NCBI RefSeq assembly: GCF_014066305.1
Contig: NW_023501084.1
Span: 62,001-126,000 of the forward strand
Direction of reading: 5' to 3'
DNA from: Letharia columbiana
Taxonomy: Eukaryota > Ascomycota > Lecanoromycetes > Lecanorales > Parmeliaceae
Length of the DNA stretch: 64,000 nt
Under the pieces are notes generated by a model. That model did no database searches. It worked only from the letters and a program-made list of their open reading frames with translations, and had not been told where the DNA came from. The translations under genes were made by a program, and so were the position numbers. Positions 54,256 through 64,000 of the stretch are shown here, piece by piece (position 1 is the first letter of the stretch; each line of letters begins with the position of its first letter).

Positions 54256-55440
54256 GGCACTGACCTCGCCGTCTACGGATTCAACGATCCATGGTCTCGC
54301 TTGTCGCGATTGAGATGTTCCAAAATAAAATTGGAAATGTTGTAGGGTAGTGGTAGTGGTGGTTTAAGGATTACATACTCGCACCGGCCGTCTCTGCCGA
54401 AGACCCGAAACCTGGGAGAGGATCCCCCACCGCGATCGAAGCCACTTGTATCGTCTTCAGACTCTCCAACTGACGGGTTCTGCGCCACCCTATGTAGCAG
54501 TCCGCTCGGATGCAGGGTGTGAGGGCGCATGTCTAAAGGGGGTACGCGAGACCGTCCTCACTCTCGAGCGCATACGCGCTTCCCAATTCCCGAGACAGAG
54601 AAGCGGGGCAGATGGCATTGTCCTGTCGGCGCGCAGCGGGAGGTTGGTTGGGTTTGGGAAAGCGGTATCTGAGGGTATGGGTTTGGGGGGGGGGGGCAAA
54701 CTGAGTGCGTGGAAAGATGTTAGCGCGGGGAGTTCTTGCGACTTTGTTTGTCGGTAGGATGTTGATTCGGGGTAGAGTACAGGTGCCGGGATGTTAGAGT
54801 CGCGTGTCACGGCGCCGGGACCGGAGTATAAGAATGATAGGTAGGACTCACGGTTGATAAGACAAATGTCGATCCTCATGCCTCGCTTGCACCGCTGGCG
54901 AGCTCGGACGATGTAGACTCGCCTGCACCGGCTGTCTTTGCGAAACACTGCAATGGTGGGGGTATGTGGATAGTGTTTCCCTTTGACGCTGACTGATGCG
55001 GTAGTGATGACGAAGCTTGGTCCGATACCGCGTGGATACGATTCCTTCCCATGCCCATGTCGTGGGCATCGTGGTAGCTTGCAGCGTTTGGCGGTCATGG
55101 ATTCAATTTCGGAGACAATGGTCGTGTGGCTCGCTCGGATGGTGCAAACACAACGCTTGAAGTTGCGCATAAGGAGAGCGTAGCGGAATGGCAGATCCCG
55201 TGCCATGCATGTCGAGGTCGAAGACTGTGCGTGTGACTCGTATGGTGCGAGGCAAACGATGGACGACGGAACCATATCAGAAGAGGCTGACTGTGATGGA
55301 ACGTGGAATACTTCCGATGTTGGATGATGGGACGAGGCTCGAAGCGGTGGTGCTGTTGGTGAGGGTTTGGACTGTGTGGTGTGCAGCATTTGGTTGGGAG
55401 GGATTTTTTTGGTTGATGGTGGATGCTCGAGGGTCCTCAA
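54256..55440 (-). CDS. Possible third paralogue or fragment of the Cys-rich family
   Basis: Weak. A 316-codon minus-strand frame covers 55440-54490, and a further coding-like piece (GFDRGGGSSPRFRVFGRDGR) ends at a strong GTATGT donor near 54377. The segment 54256-54312 is clearly homologous to 55785-55845. Both read SQS..ARPW in one frame and share a GGCGAG/GTCAGTGCC junction. That ties this locus to the neighbouring Cys-rich gene. I cannot settle a start or exon structure, and the N-terminal Cys motif of the family was not found. Confidence 0.3.
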
Positions 55441-55798
55441 AGGATACGTTCCGTCTTTATGCGCTGTGCGTGATATTGGAGGTTGGATGTATGGAAGGGA
55501 GGCGAGCCGCTGGGGGCCAGTTCGTGGTGATGGCGATGGTGATGGTGAGGGGGGATCGGGTCATAGAGCATGCACGCGTGAAAAAGTGTCCTCGCTGTAT
55601 GTATGTCTTTGGCTTTTCTTATACCTTTTAATTCTCGTCGAGATATCTGCGAGGCACGAAGAGCAGAGACTTCCGAAATCAAGTTCATTGCGGTTCGCTT
55701 TTTTCCATGTTCTATCGTTGTTGTTGGTGTCTTCCTTCAAAAGTGTCATTGTTCGGGCGCTTTGAGGGGTTGAAAGGCTGGCACTGACCTCGCCGGCG

Positions 55799-56620
55799 TC
55801 ATAGATCCCATGGTCTTGCTCGTGTCGATTGAGATGACGAGGATCCCGTGGCTGAATTGGAGTCATTGGAGTTGTCATGGACTTCGCGGTGGGGCTCTCG
55901 AGGAGCTCCGCTTTCCTCAGCAGTGGTGTAGGTGCTGTTGTTGGTCCATGAGCTGATGTTGTAAAAGTCTTGGTCGTGCGTGTCTTGAGAGGCTGCTTCA
56001 TCGACGGTCGTACCGGTTTCCTGACGTAGCCTTCGAGAGGTTTCGTCCGCAGCAGCCGTCACCCCTCGATTATCATCTTCTCCACTCATCCGCTGTCCGA
56101 AGGTGGGAGCAAGCTTCGATGATGACTGGGTCCGTACTCCGGCGTTCAGACCAACGTTGAACGCAGAGAATCGGGTCGCCCATTCCCGTTCCAACTCGTG
56201 CGATGGCAGATGCCCGTTGGCCAAGCTGAAGCTTTCCCAGCTCGACCTCATCGCATCCACTTCGCCGCGTCGAAGTAGGTGCGCCTCGTGGAACTCGTCC
56301 GGGATCTCCAGCTCTCCCAGGAACAGCGCTCCCACATATTCTGGTCGTTCACCAAGCGCCACATTGGCCTTCTGCCGGGCCAACTGAACGACCTTGGAGT
56401 CTTTCCGGCTGGCCTTCTTGCAAGCGTCGCACTTCTGAGCACCTCTGTAAGGGTGTCTGTGGAATGCGCGTCGCAGCTCCAATGGGCCGTTGGGGCAGTC
56501 CGTTAGGTTTCGGTTCTTTGAGCGCTCTATGAAAAAGTCGTTGCAACGTTCACGCGCCCACATGTGGGGGAGTATTGTGACTTTGTCGCTGCAATTTTTG
56601 CAACACCACTGGATACACAT
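55799..56620 (-). CDS. Lineage-specific cysteine-rich protein, paralogue 1
   Basis: From the ATG at 56620, 273 residues. The first 75 residues carry a cysteine motif: MCIQWCCKNCSDK, ARERCNDFFIE, NLTDCPNGPLELR, GAQKCDACKKASRK. A basic stretch follows, then an acidic, Asn/Ser-rich disordered C-terminus ending QSTRARPWDL. The frame stays open upstream to 57136, but the MC start matches the sister gene at 58509-59363. No signal peptide is seen, so a zinc-binding intracellular protein is likely. Function unknown; I do not recognise a Pfam domain. Confidence 0.6.
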   Translation of the reverse strand: MCIQWCCKNCSDKVTILPHMWARERCNDFFIERSKNRNLTDCPNGPLELRRAFHRHPYRGAQKCDACKKASRKDSKVVQLARQKANVALGERPEYVGALFLGELEIPDEFHEAHLLRRGEVDAMRSSWESFSLANGHLPSHELEREWATRFSAFNVGLNAGVRTQSSSKLAPTFGQRMSGEDDNRGVTAAADETSRRLRQETGTTVDEAASQDTHDQDFYNISSWTNNSTYTTAEESGAPREPHREVHDNSNDSNSATGSSSSQSTRARPWDL

Positions 56621-57136
56621 CGTGAGAGGAAAGGGTAGGGATGGGTGAAGATTGTTTTGCTGTTGTGAAAGCGATGAGATCTGTGAAGGCCAGCCGATGA
56701 AAGAGCGTAGGGTGAGAATCCAGCGCCTGAGAATAAAAGCCTCGAATACTTTCCTGCAATGTTTAATGATGCTCTCTTTAGGCAAGTGTATAGCCGCCCT
56801 GATACTTGGGAACAGACGCTGATTTAGAATCACAGGGGGAGGGGTTGCTGGTGGCTTTTTATGTTGCATTCCCACCGGTGGATAACGTGCTGCCATGCAT
56901 GGAAAGCGCACGTGCAAACGAACGAGCAGCTGTGGTAGGTAGGTAGGTAAACATGGGGCATATCGCGTCCGGCCCGTGTACCTTTGCATACCCTCCAACC
57001 CTGCAATTATTTCCAAATCAAACTCAATTGCCTCGAAATTCTCGGCGAAAAGATCCTGCATATCGAATTTGATCCGTCCCATGGAGCCCGACGGAGTGGA
57101 CCGTCTAGACGTTTCGTCGCCTGCATATCGATGCAA

Positions 57137-58508
57137 CGTTGGACTTTCGCATGGTCTGCATGGCTGGTCGGAATTGACTTTATTCTCCTGAGCGGCTGCA
57201 CTAATCGCGGCCTAGGCCGGAGAATCCCATGTCATTGTCTGCACAGCGAGGAATCTTGCTAGTCGAGGTTGAACGAGTGGTCAAACCCGACCATGACCGA
57301 GCGAGTGTAAAGTTTCTGGGGGGCCGAGGGCGGGCCTTGTGCCTAAACGGCTTACCTGCATCATGCCATCACTCGCCGTTAGCCCTGGGTTCTAGAGGTC
57401 TCGATGCTTGTCCCGCTGTCTGCCATCTGTCAAAGTGGATAAGGAATGAACTGAAGCTCCTCGTGGATTGTCATGTCTGTGTAGTTGTCCTTCCCGGGTC
57501 TAGAGCACGTCTGTTTGCACAATTGTATGGGTATGAAGGATATGCTGGTCCAAGAGGATTCGTCAAAGCTGGTAGAAGCGTTCCCACATCATTGGGCCAC
57601 GCGAATAAAGTCCGGAGTGCGTTGCTTCCCCGGGTCTCCCGTATGCAGTGGAGTCACATGTACCTGCGTATCAAATTTCCGAGTCTAGATCAGATCGTCA
57701 GTCGTGCAGCATGGTCGGAGAGTGAGCTTGTTGATGAAGTATTTGGGAAAAGTGGGTGGAAATGAAAGAAGAGTGAGACGGATGGCCCTGCATGTTCGAA
57801 GCGGGAAATTAGATCACGGCCCTAGCTCTCTGCCTGTGAAAATCAAAACCAAACCCCGCCGCTCAATGGCCGAAGCCGAGTGAAGCCGAGACCAGATTCC
57901 CTTGGGCGGAGCAAGGTAAATTGCATGTCTGTGGTGGAGAACCTGCATCAAACCGTTTACGAGTTGACATGGGTACTACTTTCATGCCAACAGGACTGGG
58001 ATGAATGGCATGGATACTACGTTCATCTTCGACTGGGCTGGTTTGAGCTTGCAACAGAACTACTTGCATGAATCTAGTCGAGGCTCTGGAGCACACTTAG
58101 ATTCTTTGAGTGTCTGACCAACATAGCAATGACGATAGAATGCATGACCATCTATCTGAGATTGTCGATAAGCCAATAACGCCATAACCCAGACGATAGG
58201 CGAAGGACAATGTGACTACAACGAGGGTGTGCTAATAAAAACAAAAGGAAAATGCGAGTTGCACGACGCAGTCGACAGTATGCATGCATCATCGTCGTCG
58301 AAGAGCCTGCTCGCCGATGCGTGATTTCTAAAAGCCAAGTGGATGTGAATGCAAGCTGGGTAGATGGGCCAGTTCGAACAAATAATCTCTTCCCTGTGCA
58401 CTAAAGAAATCAATAATCCATCTCCATAGCAAATGCGTTGAGACCACGAGGCGCCGAATGGGCTCCTGGCTAGATACGCCTGCATATCCAGATGTTCTTC
58501 AATCTTGG
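57137..58508. other. Spacer between the two Cys-rich genes
   Basis: 1.4 kb without a supported gene. A 178-codon plus-strand frame (57229-57765) has no domain and unconvincing composition. Confidence 0.35.
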
Positions 58509-59363
58509 TCAAAGCTCCTTGCCACCATCAGGATCATCATTGTCGTCAAACACGGTACTCCATTCGTTGAGTTCCATTCGAAAGCTCCATTCACTGAAGG
58601 TACAGGTCTCGGTACGGCTCTGCTCCCATTTGGCATCATCGGCCATGGTAATGCCGGGACCAACATGCTGGCACTGCTGCTCCTGATACACCGGGACATC
58701 TAGCATTGTTGTTGGAAGGTCTGGCGATTCAAATTTGTACTGGTGGTGCAAGGTAACGTCGTCTCGCATCTCAGTTGCGATCCTGTCATGACCATCCTCT
58801 TGTAGCTGCAGAGCGTTGGACATAGTTGCCGCAAGCACCTGATGAGACTGGGAGTAGACGCCGCGCTCGTGCTGGGAGACGCTGACATGATTGTGCGACA
58901 TCATGGCTGTGCTGATGCTACCGTTGAGCCCATGTTGGAGCGCCTGCGTCATTGACCTCACGTTGAAGTCGTTGAGAGGTTTGGGTTGCGGAGAGTGCAG
59001 GGCCAAAGTCTGCGAATCCACGACGATGGATGGCCAGGTGTTCGGCGGAGCCCATACCACATTGCCTGCCCCTATCCCTGCTGTCATCTTGTTTCTCTTC
59101 AGCTTTGCACGCCTCGCTCTCTTTTGGGCGTTCTCTCGCTTCCGTTGTTCATTCCGATTCTTCTTGCTGCATGTTCCGCAGACTTTCACACCATGGCCGG
59201 ACAGGGGTCTGATGACTGGAATCTCATCCCCTGGACATGACTTCAAATGACGTTTGATGGTTCGCGCTTTTTGAAATGCTTCACATGGTTCTCTCATTTC
59301 GGGCTCCGACATTGGAAACAATTCGTGGCAATCGCGGCAGTGGCGGTAAAATTGTCTGCACAT
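58509..59363 (-). CDS. Lineage-specific cysteine-rich protein, paralogue 2
   Basis: A 284-codon frame from the ATG at 59363. Its N-terminus MCRQFYRHCRDCHELF, EMREPCEAFQKA, HLKSCPGDE, GVKVCGTCSKKNRNEQRKRE matches the cysteine spacing and flanking residues of the 55799-56620 protein: MC.Q, C..C, R..C...F, CP, K.C..C.KK. A Lys/Arg-rich segment (KRARRAKLKRNKM) may be a nuclear signal. The rest is Gln/His/Ser-rich, ending in an acidic tail (TVFDDNDDPDGGKEL). A zinc-binding nuclear protein is inferred; function unknown. Confidence 0.65.
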   Translation of the reverse strand: MCRQFYRHCRDCHELFPMSEPEMREPCEAFQKARTIKRHLKSCPGDEIPVIRPLSGHGVKVCGTCSKKNRNEQRKRENAQKRARRAKLKRNKMTAGIGAGNVVWAPPNTWPSIVVDSQTLALHSPQPKPLNDFNVRSMTQALQHGLNGSISTAMMSHNHVSVSQHERGVYSQSHQVLAATMSNALQLQEDGHDRIATEMRDDVTLHHQYKFESPDLPTTMLDVPVYQEQQCQHVGPGITMADDAKWEQSRTETCTFSEWSFRMELNEWSTVFDDNDDPDGGKEL

Positions 59364-60523
59364 TGTGGTGGTTGGCTGCCGAGGGGGGTGGGTTTCTCGT
59401 CTGTGTTTGAGAGAAGAACTCGTGTTTGTTCCAAGGTGTAGGATGTATGTCTGTCTAGGGGGAATCCTGTATGCTCAGAAGATTTGTTGTCAATCTGATA
59501 CATTTCATGATGGGCAGGCAGGACTGATATACCTCGAGTTGCCCTGGCGCCAGGAAATGAAGCCTGCGACGAAACCGAGACGAGGCTGAGCAGTGAGGGT
59601 GTTGTCCATCCTGGATATCGGCTTGCCAAAGTAAAACAAGTGAGACACAGTGGAATGTCAAGCACATATCTCGAATTGACAAAGATCAGCGCCAGGCGCC
59701 CTCATTTTGACCTAGTTAGGACAATGGAGATAAGACTGGAGGAATTGGTCAATTAGATGCCTGCGCTTGCCACAAAGGAGCCGTCAGAGCTCGATACATG
59801 GTCAAGCAGACATCTGAAAGCGTCGAAGATTAGCGGCACGGATCATCTCCTGCGACGAGATTGAGACGAGGTGGATGGACCTACACACTCTTTCAATCTG
59901 ACATCTCGGCTTGCTAGAGCAAGTCCGACTAGACTCATTCATTCTCAAGCAGGCTCTTTACTTGCGAAAGCAGGGCACGTGCTTACTCTGCTATCTATCA
60001 GCGGCTACCAGCACTGCATCGGCTCAGTGCATGATCCCAACATGTTCCACCTCGAGGGTACCCCTGTTATTTTCGCTCCGTGAGAGCCAGTGGATTGTGT
60101 TTCAATCGCAAAGTCGCTATCAGATGCTGCACAATATCTGTCACTGGTGGCTGATGAGGTGATTAAGAAATGACACTCGTTGCATCATAGACCGGGTCTC
60201 TCGACTTACCAAAGCAATGCCGTTGCTTGCTTCCACAGTCCCTTGGCGGCTAGAACAATGTTTTCGAGGCTATGTCTCACTGCCACCATCTGATTCCGGA
60301 ACTTCCACACTACTAAGGCTCCCTGAGAGCGTGGTAACTCAGTGTTTTACTGACTAGTTTGACTTTAGAGCTTCGCCTTCTCTTTCATGGGCACGCAATG
60401 GGAGCGCTCGTATAGCTACCATTTCTGATGATCCACGTGAATCTTGTGTTTCATTTGAACTGCTGACGTCAAAGCTACCACACGGCCTGCCATGGGCTTT
60501 GTCAACCTACAGCCGTGCCGCGG
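59364..60523. other. Intergenic with weak local repeats
   Basis: Upstream of Cys-rich paralogue 2. The phrase CGACGAAACCGAGACGAGG near 59568 recurs in similar form near 59855 (CTGCGACGAGATTGAGACGAGG). This hints at an old duplication of a few hundred bp. No gene supported. Confidence 0.4.
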
Positions 60524-61560
60524 TCAGTTTCGCACCGTCACTTGGAAAGGCCTAGACGCAACTCTGTCATCTTCCTCCTGATTCGAGGCTTTCGTACTGC
60601 TCCCCCTCCTCAAGAGCCGGTCGGGCTCGTTATTGTTGCAACAAATAGCGTCGAGGGCATTGTACTGCCAGTCATGGGGTAGTTTCTGACGATCCAGCCA
60701 GATTTGGAAGCACTCGTACTGCCACCCTTGCTCTAGGTCCGGGTCGTGTTGATCGCCAGGTACCCGTCCCCGTCAAAACCACCACGTTCCTGTGACGGAC
60801 GGCCGAGCCACGCTGTCGGTTTGTTTAGCGCTAATCTTTCGTATAAGTCAAAGCCAGGCACTTCTGATTCGTCTTCGGAAGGGTCCTATTGTAAAAGCAG
60901 TGTGTGGGAGGGATCGCGTGATACTGCATTTCTGAAGCCGAATCGATCGACCACGGTGAGTGGATTGTCGAAAAGCCGGGGTACATCTGAGAGCGGATGT
61001 GGTGGGGAAAGGGTGTGGATGACTTGCAGACACCCATGAAGATGAATAGGCTCAGCCTTCTGCACCGTCCGCTGGCTTAGCGCCAGCTTTCACCGTCAAG
61101 GCGGCCACTTCTGATACATCTTCGGAAGACTTTCCATTGCAAAAGACGGCTTTAAGCATGTCACATGATACCGAGCAATCCTGAAGCAGAAGTGATCGGC
61201 AGAATCATGCAATTTGCCTTTTTAGAGGGAAGTGGAAAATATTGGATAGGCCAACGGTAGGGAGAGGGTGTTAGATAAGTGTAGACAAGGATGAGATAGA
61301 CCCTTGCTTTCCATGCCGTCCGTTGACTCGGCAGGGGAAAGGGCATAGACAGGTGCTTCTGATACACTTTCTGGGTGCTTGTTGTTGTGTAAGCAGACCC
61401 TGGTGGAAGCAAGGTACTACAAATCCGATCGGGGAATAATAAGTAAAATAGTGCAACTTGCCTATGCTGAGAAAAAAGAGGTGTGAAGCGAGGAGGATGA
61501 CGGAAGTTGAGGGTGGTGGGGGGCAAATAGCGTTGGGTGATTGCAGACAAGCACGAGCTT
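60524..61560 (-). CDS. Candidate multi-exon gene with tandemly duplicated exons
   Basis: The proposed last exon (about 60735 to the stop at 60524) reads QGWQYECFQIWLDRQKLPHD, WQYNALDAICCNNNEPDRLL, RRGSSTKASNQEEDDRVASR, PFQVTVRN. Upstream are three similar modules of about 250 bp, each with a short exon-like piece after a possible AG acceptor. They read DPSEDESEVPGFDLYERLAL (near 60885), SSEDVSEVAALTVKAGAKPA (near 61125) and HPESVSEAPVYALSPAESTD (near 61375). They share an SE.VSE core, and the DNA between them is also related. The 5' end and exact splice sites were not resolved. Function unknown. An alternative is a decaying repeat array that only mimics exons. Confidence 0.4.
60776..61560. 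repeat. Three ~250-bp degenerate direct repeats
   Basis: Units at about 60776-61040, 61041-61290 and 61291-61560. Shared landmarks in order on the plus strand are GCCGTCCG..., CACTTCTGAT...(T)CTTCGGAAG, TTG.AAAAGC..., a GTGATAC box, a GATCG box, GGG.AAGGGTGT and a GACTTGCAGACA-like end. Divergence is substantial, so the duplication is old. Confidence 0.65.
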
Positions 61561-62593
61561 CGTCTTTGCCAATATCCGTCTTATCATCCCAGCGATGACT
61601 CTTCAAAGGTCAAGTAAGATGAAACAAGCCGATGCCCAAATCTACCGAGACGCATCCGTGATGGACTCTGTGGATCTCAGACAGCTGTGCTATCTCATAC
61701 ATTCTTGAGTGGTTACAGTGCAAGATCTTCCAATCAAGAACGAGTTGCCATGATAGCAAACCACCACCACACAAGTGTTGTCAGAGAGGGGAAGTAGTAG
61801 CATAGCAAACGTTTCCTGTCCAGCACGTCAGATTCATTGGCATACTTTGTAAAGCGCGCCAATGATACTCACTGATTGTTTCCGTTTTCCGTAGAGACGT
61901 AGGTCTCTTGGGAAGCAATTAGAGGTTATGCACATGACCTTCACTGCAGATATTTGTGGTGCATCGGTACTTATCCCTTTAATTTACGCAGCGCCAAGAA
62001 ACGTGCCCGGGAAAGCCCAGGGCCCACGGTTGTCTGCCGTTTCCCATGTGCCTGTATTTGTGGGGGTAGAGTTGAAGGGACAGATACTTTTCATGACATC
62101 GCGAGGATTTTGGGGAATCTTTGGGAGCAGAGGAAGTGGTGTAGACTGAGTTTTGAGACTTGCGATGCTCTATAAATCTATATTCTATTTCTAAATTATT
62201 ATAGTAATTTTTGACCATCACTCTTATATAGTTAGTTTTTTTCCTGGCCTCACGTCCTTCGGTTTCCCGGCAGGTCCATCGCATCCAGTCCTGCGAAATG
62301 GGCCAGAGCCCACGCCTGCTCGTCAAAATGGTTGGGTCCCGTCAGATCCTGTCCACCCTCTGGGCTTGGTTGAGGGAAGTCGTAGTTCATGAATCCCATT
62401 CCAGGTTCATTTTGATGCGCTGGTGAGTTCTCTGAAAAAGCCGTTGGACCATCAGATGCCATGCTAGGATCTCTTGTGTATTAGCGAGAACCCGGTGGAC
62501 TGGCCAACTGACCCTTCAGACGTGAGACTGGGCACTCCAAGAAATGGCAAAGGTCTGCTTGGCTGAGACAGAACACCTTTCGAAAACGCCAAT
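61561..62593. other. Region with a possible extra exon
   Basis: Mostly featureless. A minus-strand frame at 62462-62250 (MASDGPTAFSENSPAHQNEP, then EQAWALAHFAGLDAMDL) is acidic and aromatic like an activation domain. It could be an alternative 3' exon of the Zn2Cys6 gene. Confidence 0.3.
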
Positions 62594-63735
62594 TCAGGCT
62601 GTGGGAGGATAATGTAAAACTCCATCTGACCATGACCAGAAATCTAATTCCCCAGACGTCCAGCCAGGCTGTTGAGGATACTGTGCATATCCGTTCGGCA
62701 TGGTATTCAAATCTTCAAAAGCCCAACCGGTTTCGATACTGTAAAATGCTATTCTCCCTGCTTTCTAAGGATCTTGTAGCCAGTTCTTGGTCTTCTGCAT
62801 ACTGCTGCTGCCGATGCGGTTGTAAACCCTCCCATACGCCGCTCCTGGCGCTTCAGGACGCGGTAGAATTCTTCGCCCCGGGGCCGTAAGGACGTAATTC
62901 TCCGGCGGTGTCATTGCAACTGTCCTAGGTTGCTCGACAGACTCAGGCGGTGTATTGGCACTTCCCGCCGCCTTCTTCTGAGCCCATTCGATCTGCCGCT
63001 CGGTGGGAACGTAAGAGCACCTTCGGTTCCTCCTTGTACACCGCCTGCAGTGGGGTTTCTCGCCGTCGCATTTCTGTTTTGCGGCTCTAAGAAAGCCCAA
63101 AGTCAGCTCAATCGAGCGCTCCTTTGTGGAAAGGAGCCAAGTACTTACCGGCACCGCATACAAGCCTGTTCCACTTTCTTCTCGATGACCCGACCGGAGA
63201 CCCCTTTAACGGGGGGAGCCTTGCGCCTTTTTGGTTCTGGCTTGTTAGCAAGCTCCGGGTGCCTTGCCTCTGTCTCTTGCCTGGTCGGTGCCGGCGCGCG
63301 GTGCCTTTGCCTCGGAGCAATGCTTACAGCATCGACGGGTACCCAAAGCTCAGGCGATGCTTGCAGACCTGGGACAGAGGTGACCGTGGGCATGGGATCC
63401 TCCCACTCATACCAGTCGTTGGGGGGCATGGCATAGGGACCGGTGAGCTCATCGAAGATCAACGGCTCATCACCGCCAAGGAGCGGAGGATCTGCGAGGG
63501 AGACGAGGGTCTGTGGCAGGACTGGCGCCCGTGAACTATGAAGTTTTTGTGTCAGCGTGAGTCTATTGGCCAAACACGTCGAATGGCTTAGGAGTTTGCA
63601 GTGTTCGTAGCTTGAGACGAGCAGCAGAAGGACACTGCTATCAGGTACGACTAGCATCCGCACATATAGTAGCGATGGTTCGAGGGAGGGAGCCACTCAC
63701 TTGGGCGCGGAGGTGGAGAAGTTGTTAGAAGACAT
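62594..63735 (-). CDS. Zn2Cys6 fungal transcription factor
   Basis: Exons 63735-63701, 63535-63149, 63086-62803 and 62748-62594 give 861 nt, 286 residues, with all phases consistent. The N-terminus (MSSNNFSTSAPNSRAPVLPQ) leads through a Pro-rich part to the zinc cluster near residues 136-165: ACMRCRAAKQKC, DGEKPHCRRC, TRRNRRC, with spacing C-x2-C-x6-C-x5-C-x2-C-x6-C. A TERQIEWAQKKAAG linker follows. The C-terminus (GWAFEDLNTMPNGYAQYPQQ, ELDFWSWSDGVLHYPP) is acidic/aromatic. The cluster sits mid-protein and there is no fungal-TF middle homology region, as in short zinc-cluster proteins. An intron splits the cluster after its second Cys. A longer form using 62462-62250 is possible. Confidence 0.88.
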
Positions 63736-64000
63736 CTTTAGCGTTGATGTCTGTTGTCGTCTTGTTACTTCTTCGGAGTCAAAAAGAAGTCTCTTGGAGA
63801 ATGCAATGAATGCTACTTACCAAGGCACCCTGAACAAGACAGACCACGGTATATATATACCTGGAGCCATTCTCTTTGTCATCTTCCGTAGAGAATTGTA
63901 TGGCTCCCAAGTACGAGTGCCAGTCACGTCCACGATAACTGCGCCAAAAGACGTCGTCCAATCCCCTAAGTGCAAACGACGTGATGTTCTGTGCTGGTTT
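63736..64000. other. Upstream region of the Zn2Cys6 gene
   Basis: Presumed promoter and 5' leader; nothing further recognised before the window edge. Confidence 0.35.

Noticed and set aside
57229..57765. 178-codon plus-strand open frame
   Set aside because: No recognisable motif, no signal peptide, composition not convincing.
1..64000. CRISPR arrays, operons, ribosome binding sites
   Set aside because: The sequence is eukaryotic (spliced genes); the tandem repeats seen are mini- and microsatellites without spacer structure.

Overview
This window is nuclear DNA from a filamentous ascomycete. Many genes carry short (45-75 bp) GT-AG introns with CTAAC/CTGAC-like branch sites. The family set is typical of Pezizomycotina: HET domain, Zn2Cys6 factor, DUF3431, Hel2/ZNF598, FAR1-like and F-box proteins. 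Gene style suggests Dothideomycetes, but that is inference and the species is not identified. Exon boundaries below were worked out by hand from splice signals, frame and remembered family alignments.

Layout. 1-2459 is the start of a large secreted repeat protein on the minus strand that runs off the window edge. 3275-4063 is a short TA-flanked inverted-repeat element (MITE-like) filled with degenerate ~12-bp repeats. 4.3-8.5 kb holds a broken fumarylacetoacetase, a HET remnant and an intact 847-residue HET protein. 8.9-11.2 kb holds a CAP/PR-1 secreted protein and a FAR1-type DNA-binding protein. 11.4-15.0 kb is decayed: an F-box/ankyrin-like gene with frameshifts, a 175-bp direct duplication and zinc-finger-like repeats.

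15.0-23.1 kb is a housekeeping block: Rsa4/Notchless (ribosome assembly) divergent from MSH4 (meiotic crossover), then Hel2/ZNF598 (ribosome quality control). 23.7-27.8 kb carries a Ty1/copia element with identical LTRs and no reverse transcriptase; it abuts a DUF3431 gene whose 3' part is gone. 28.1-30.1 kb has a candidate MITE and a wrecked 3-hydroxyisobutyrate dehydrogenase-like gene. 30.8-32.3 kb is a four-exon O-methyltransferase, followed by a 13-bp minisatellite.

34-54 kb is mostly conserved: a zinc-finger-like protein, a DEK-C/SWIB protein, eIF3b, a Pho80-like cyclin, a frameshifted F-box gene, proteasome beta1 (with a 15-nt exon), a Bem46 hydrolase and an NFX1-type zinc-finger protein. 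54-59.4 kb contains a small lineage-specific cysteine-rich family, at least two paralogues and perhaps a third. 60.5-61.6 kb shows what looks like a tandemly duplicated exon-intron module in an uncharacterised gene. 62.6-63.7 kb is a Zn2Cys6 transcription factor.

Functionally the window is a mosaic. Translation and proteostasis genes (Rsa4, eIF3b, Hel2, proteasome beta1) and a meiotic gene are interspersed with accessory islands (2.5-15 kb, 23-34 kb, 54-62 kb) rich in pseudogenes, repeats and unknown genes. No operon or biosynthetic cluster is evident; the O-methyltransferase has no biosynthetic partner here. No tRNA or rRNA gene was recognised.
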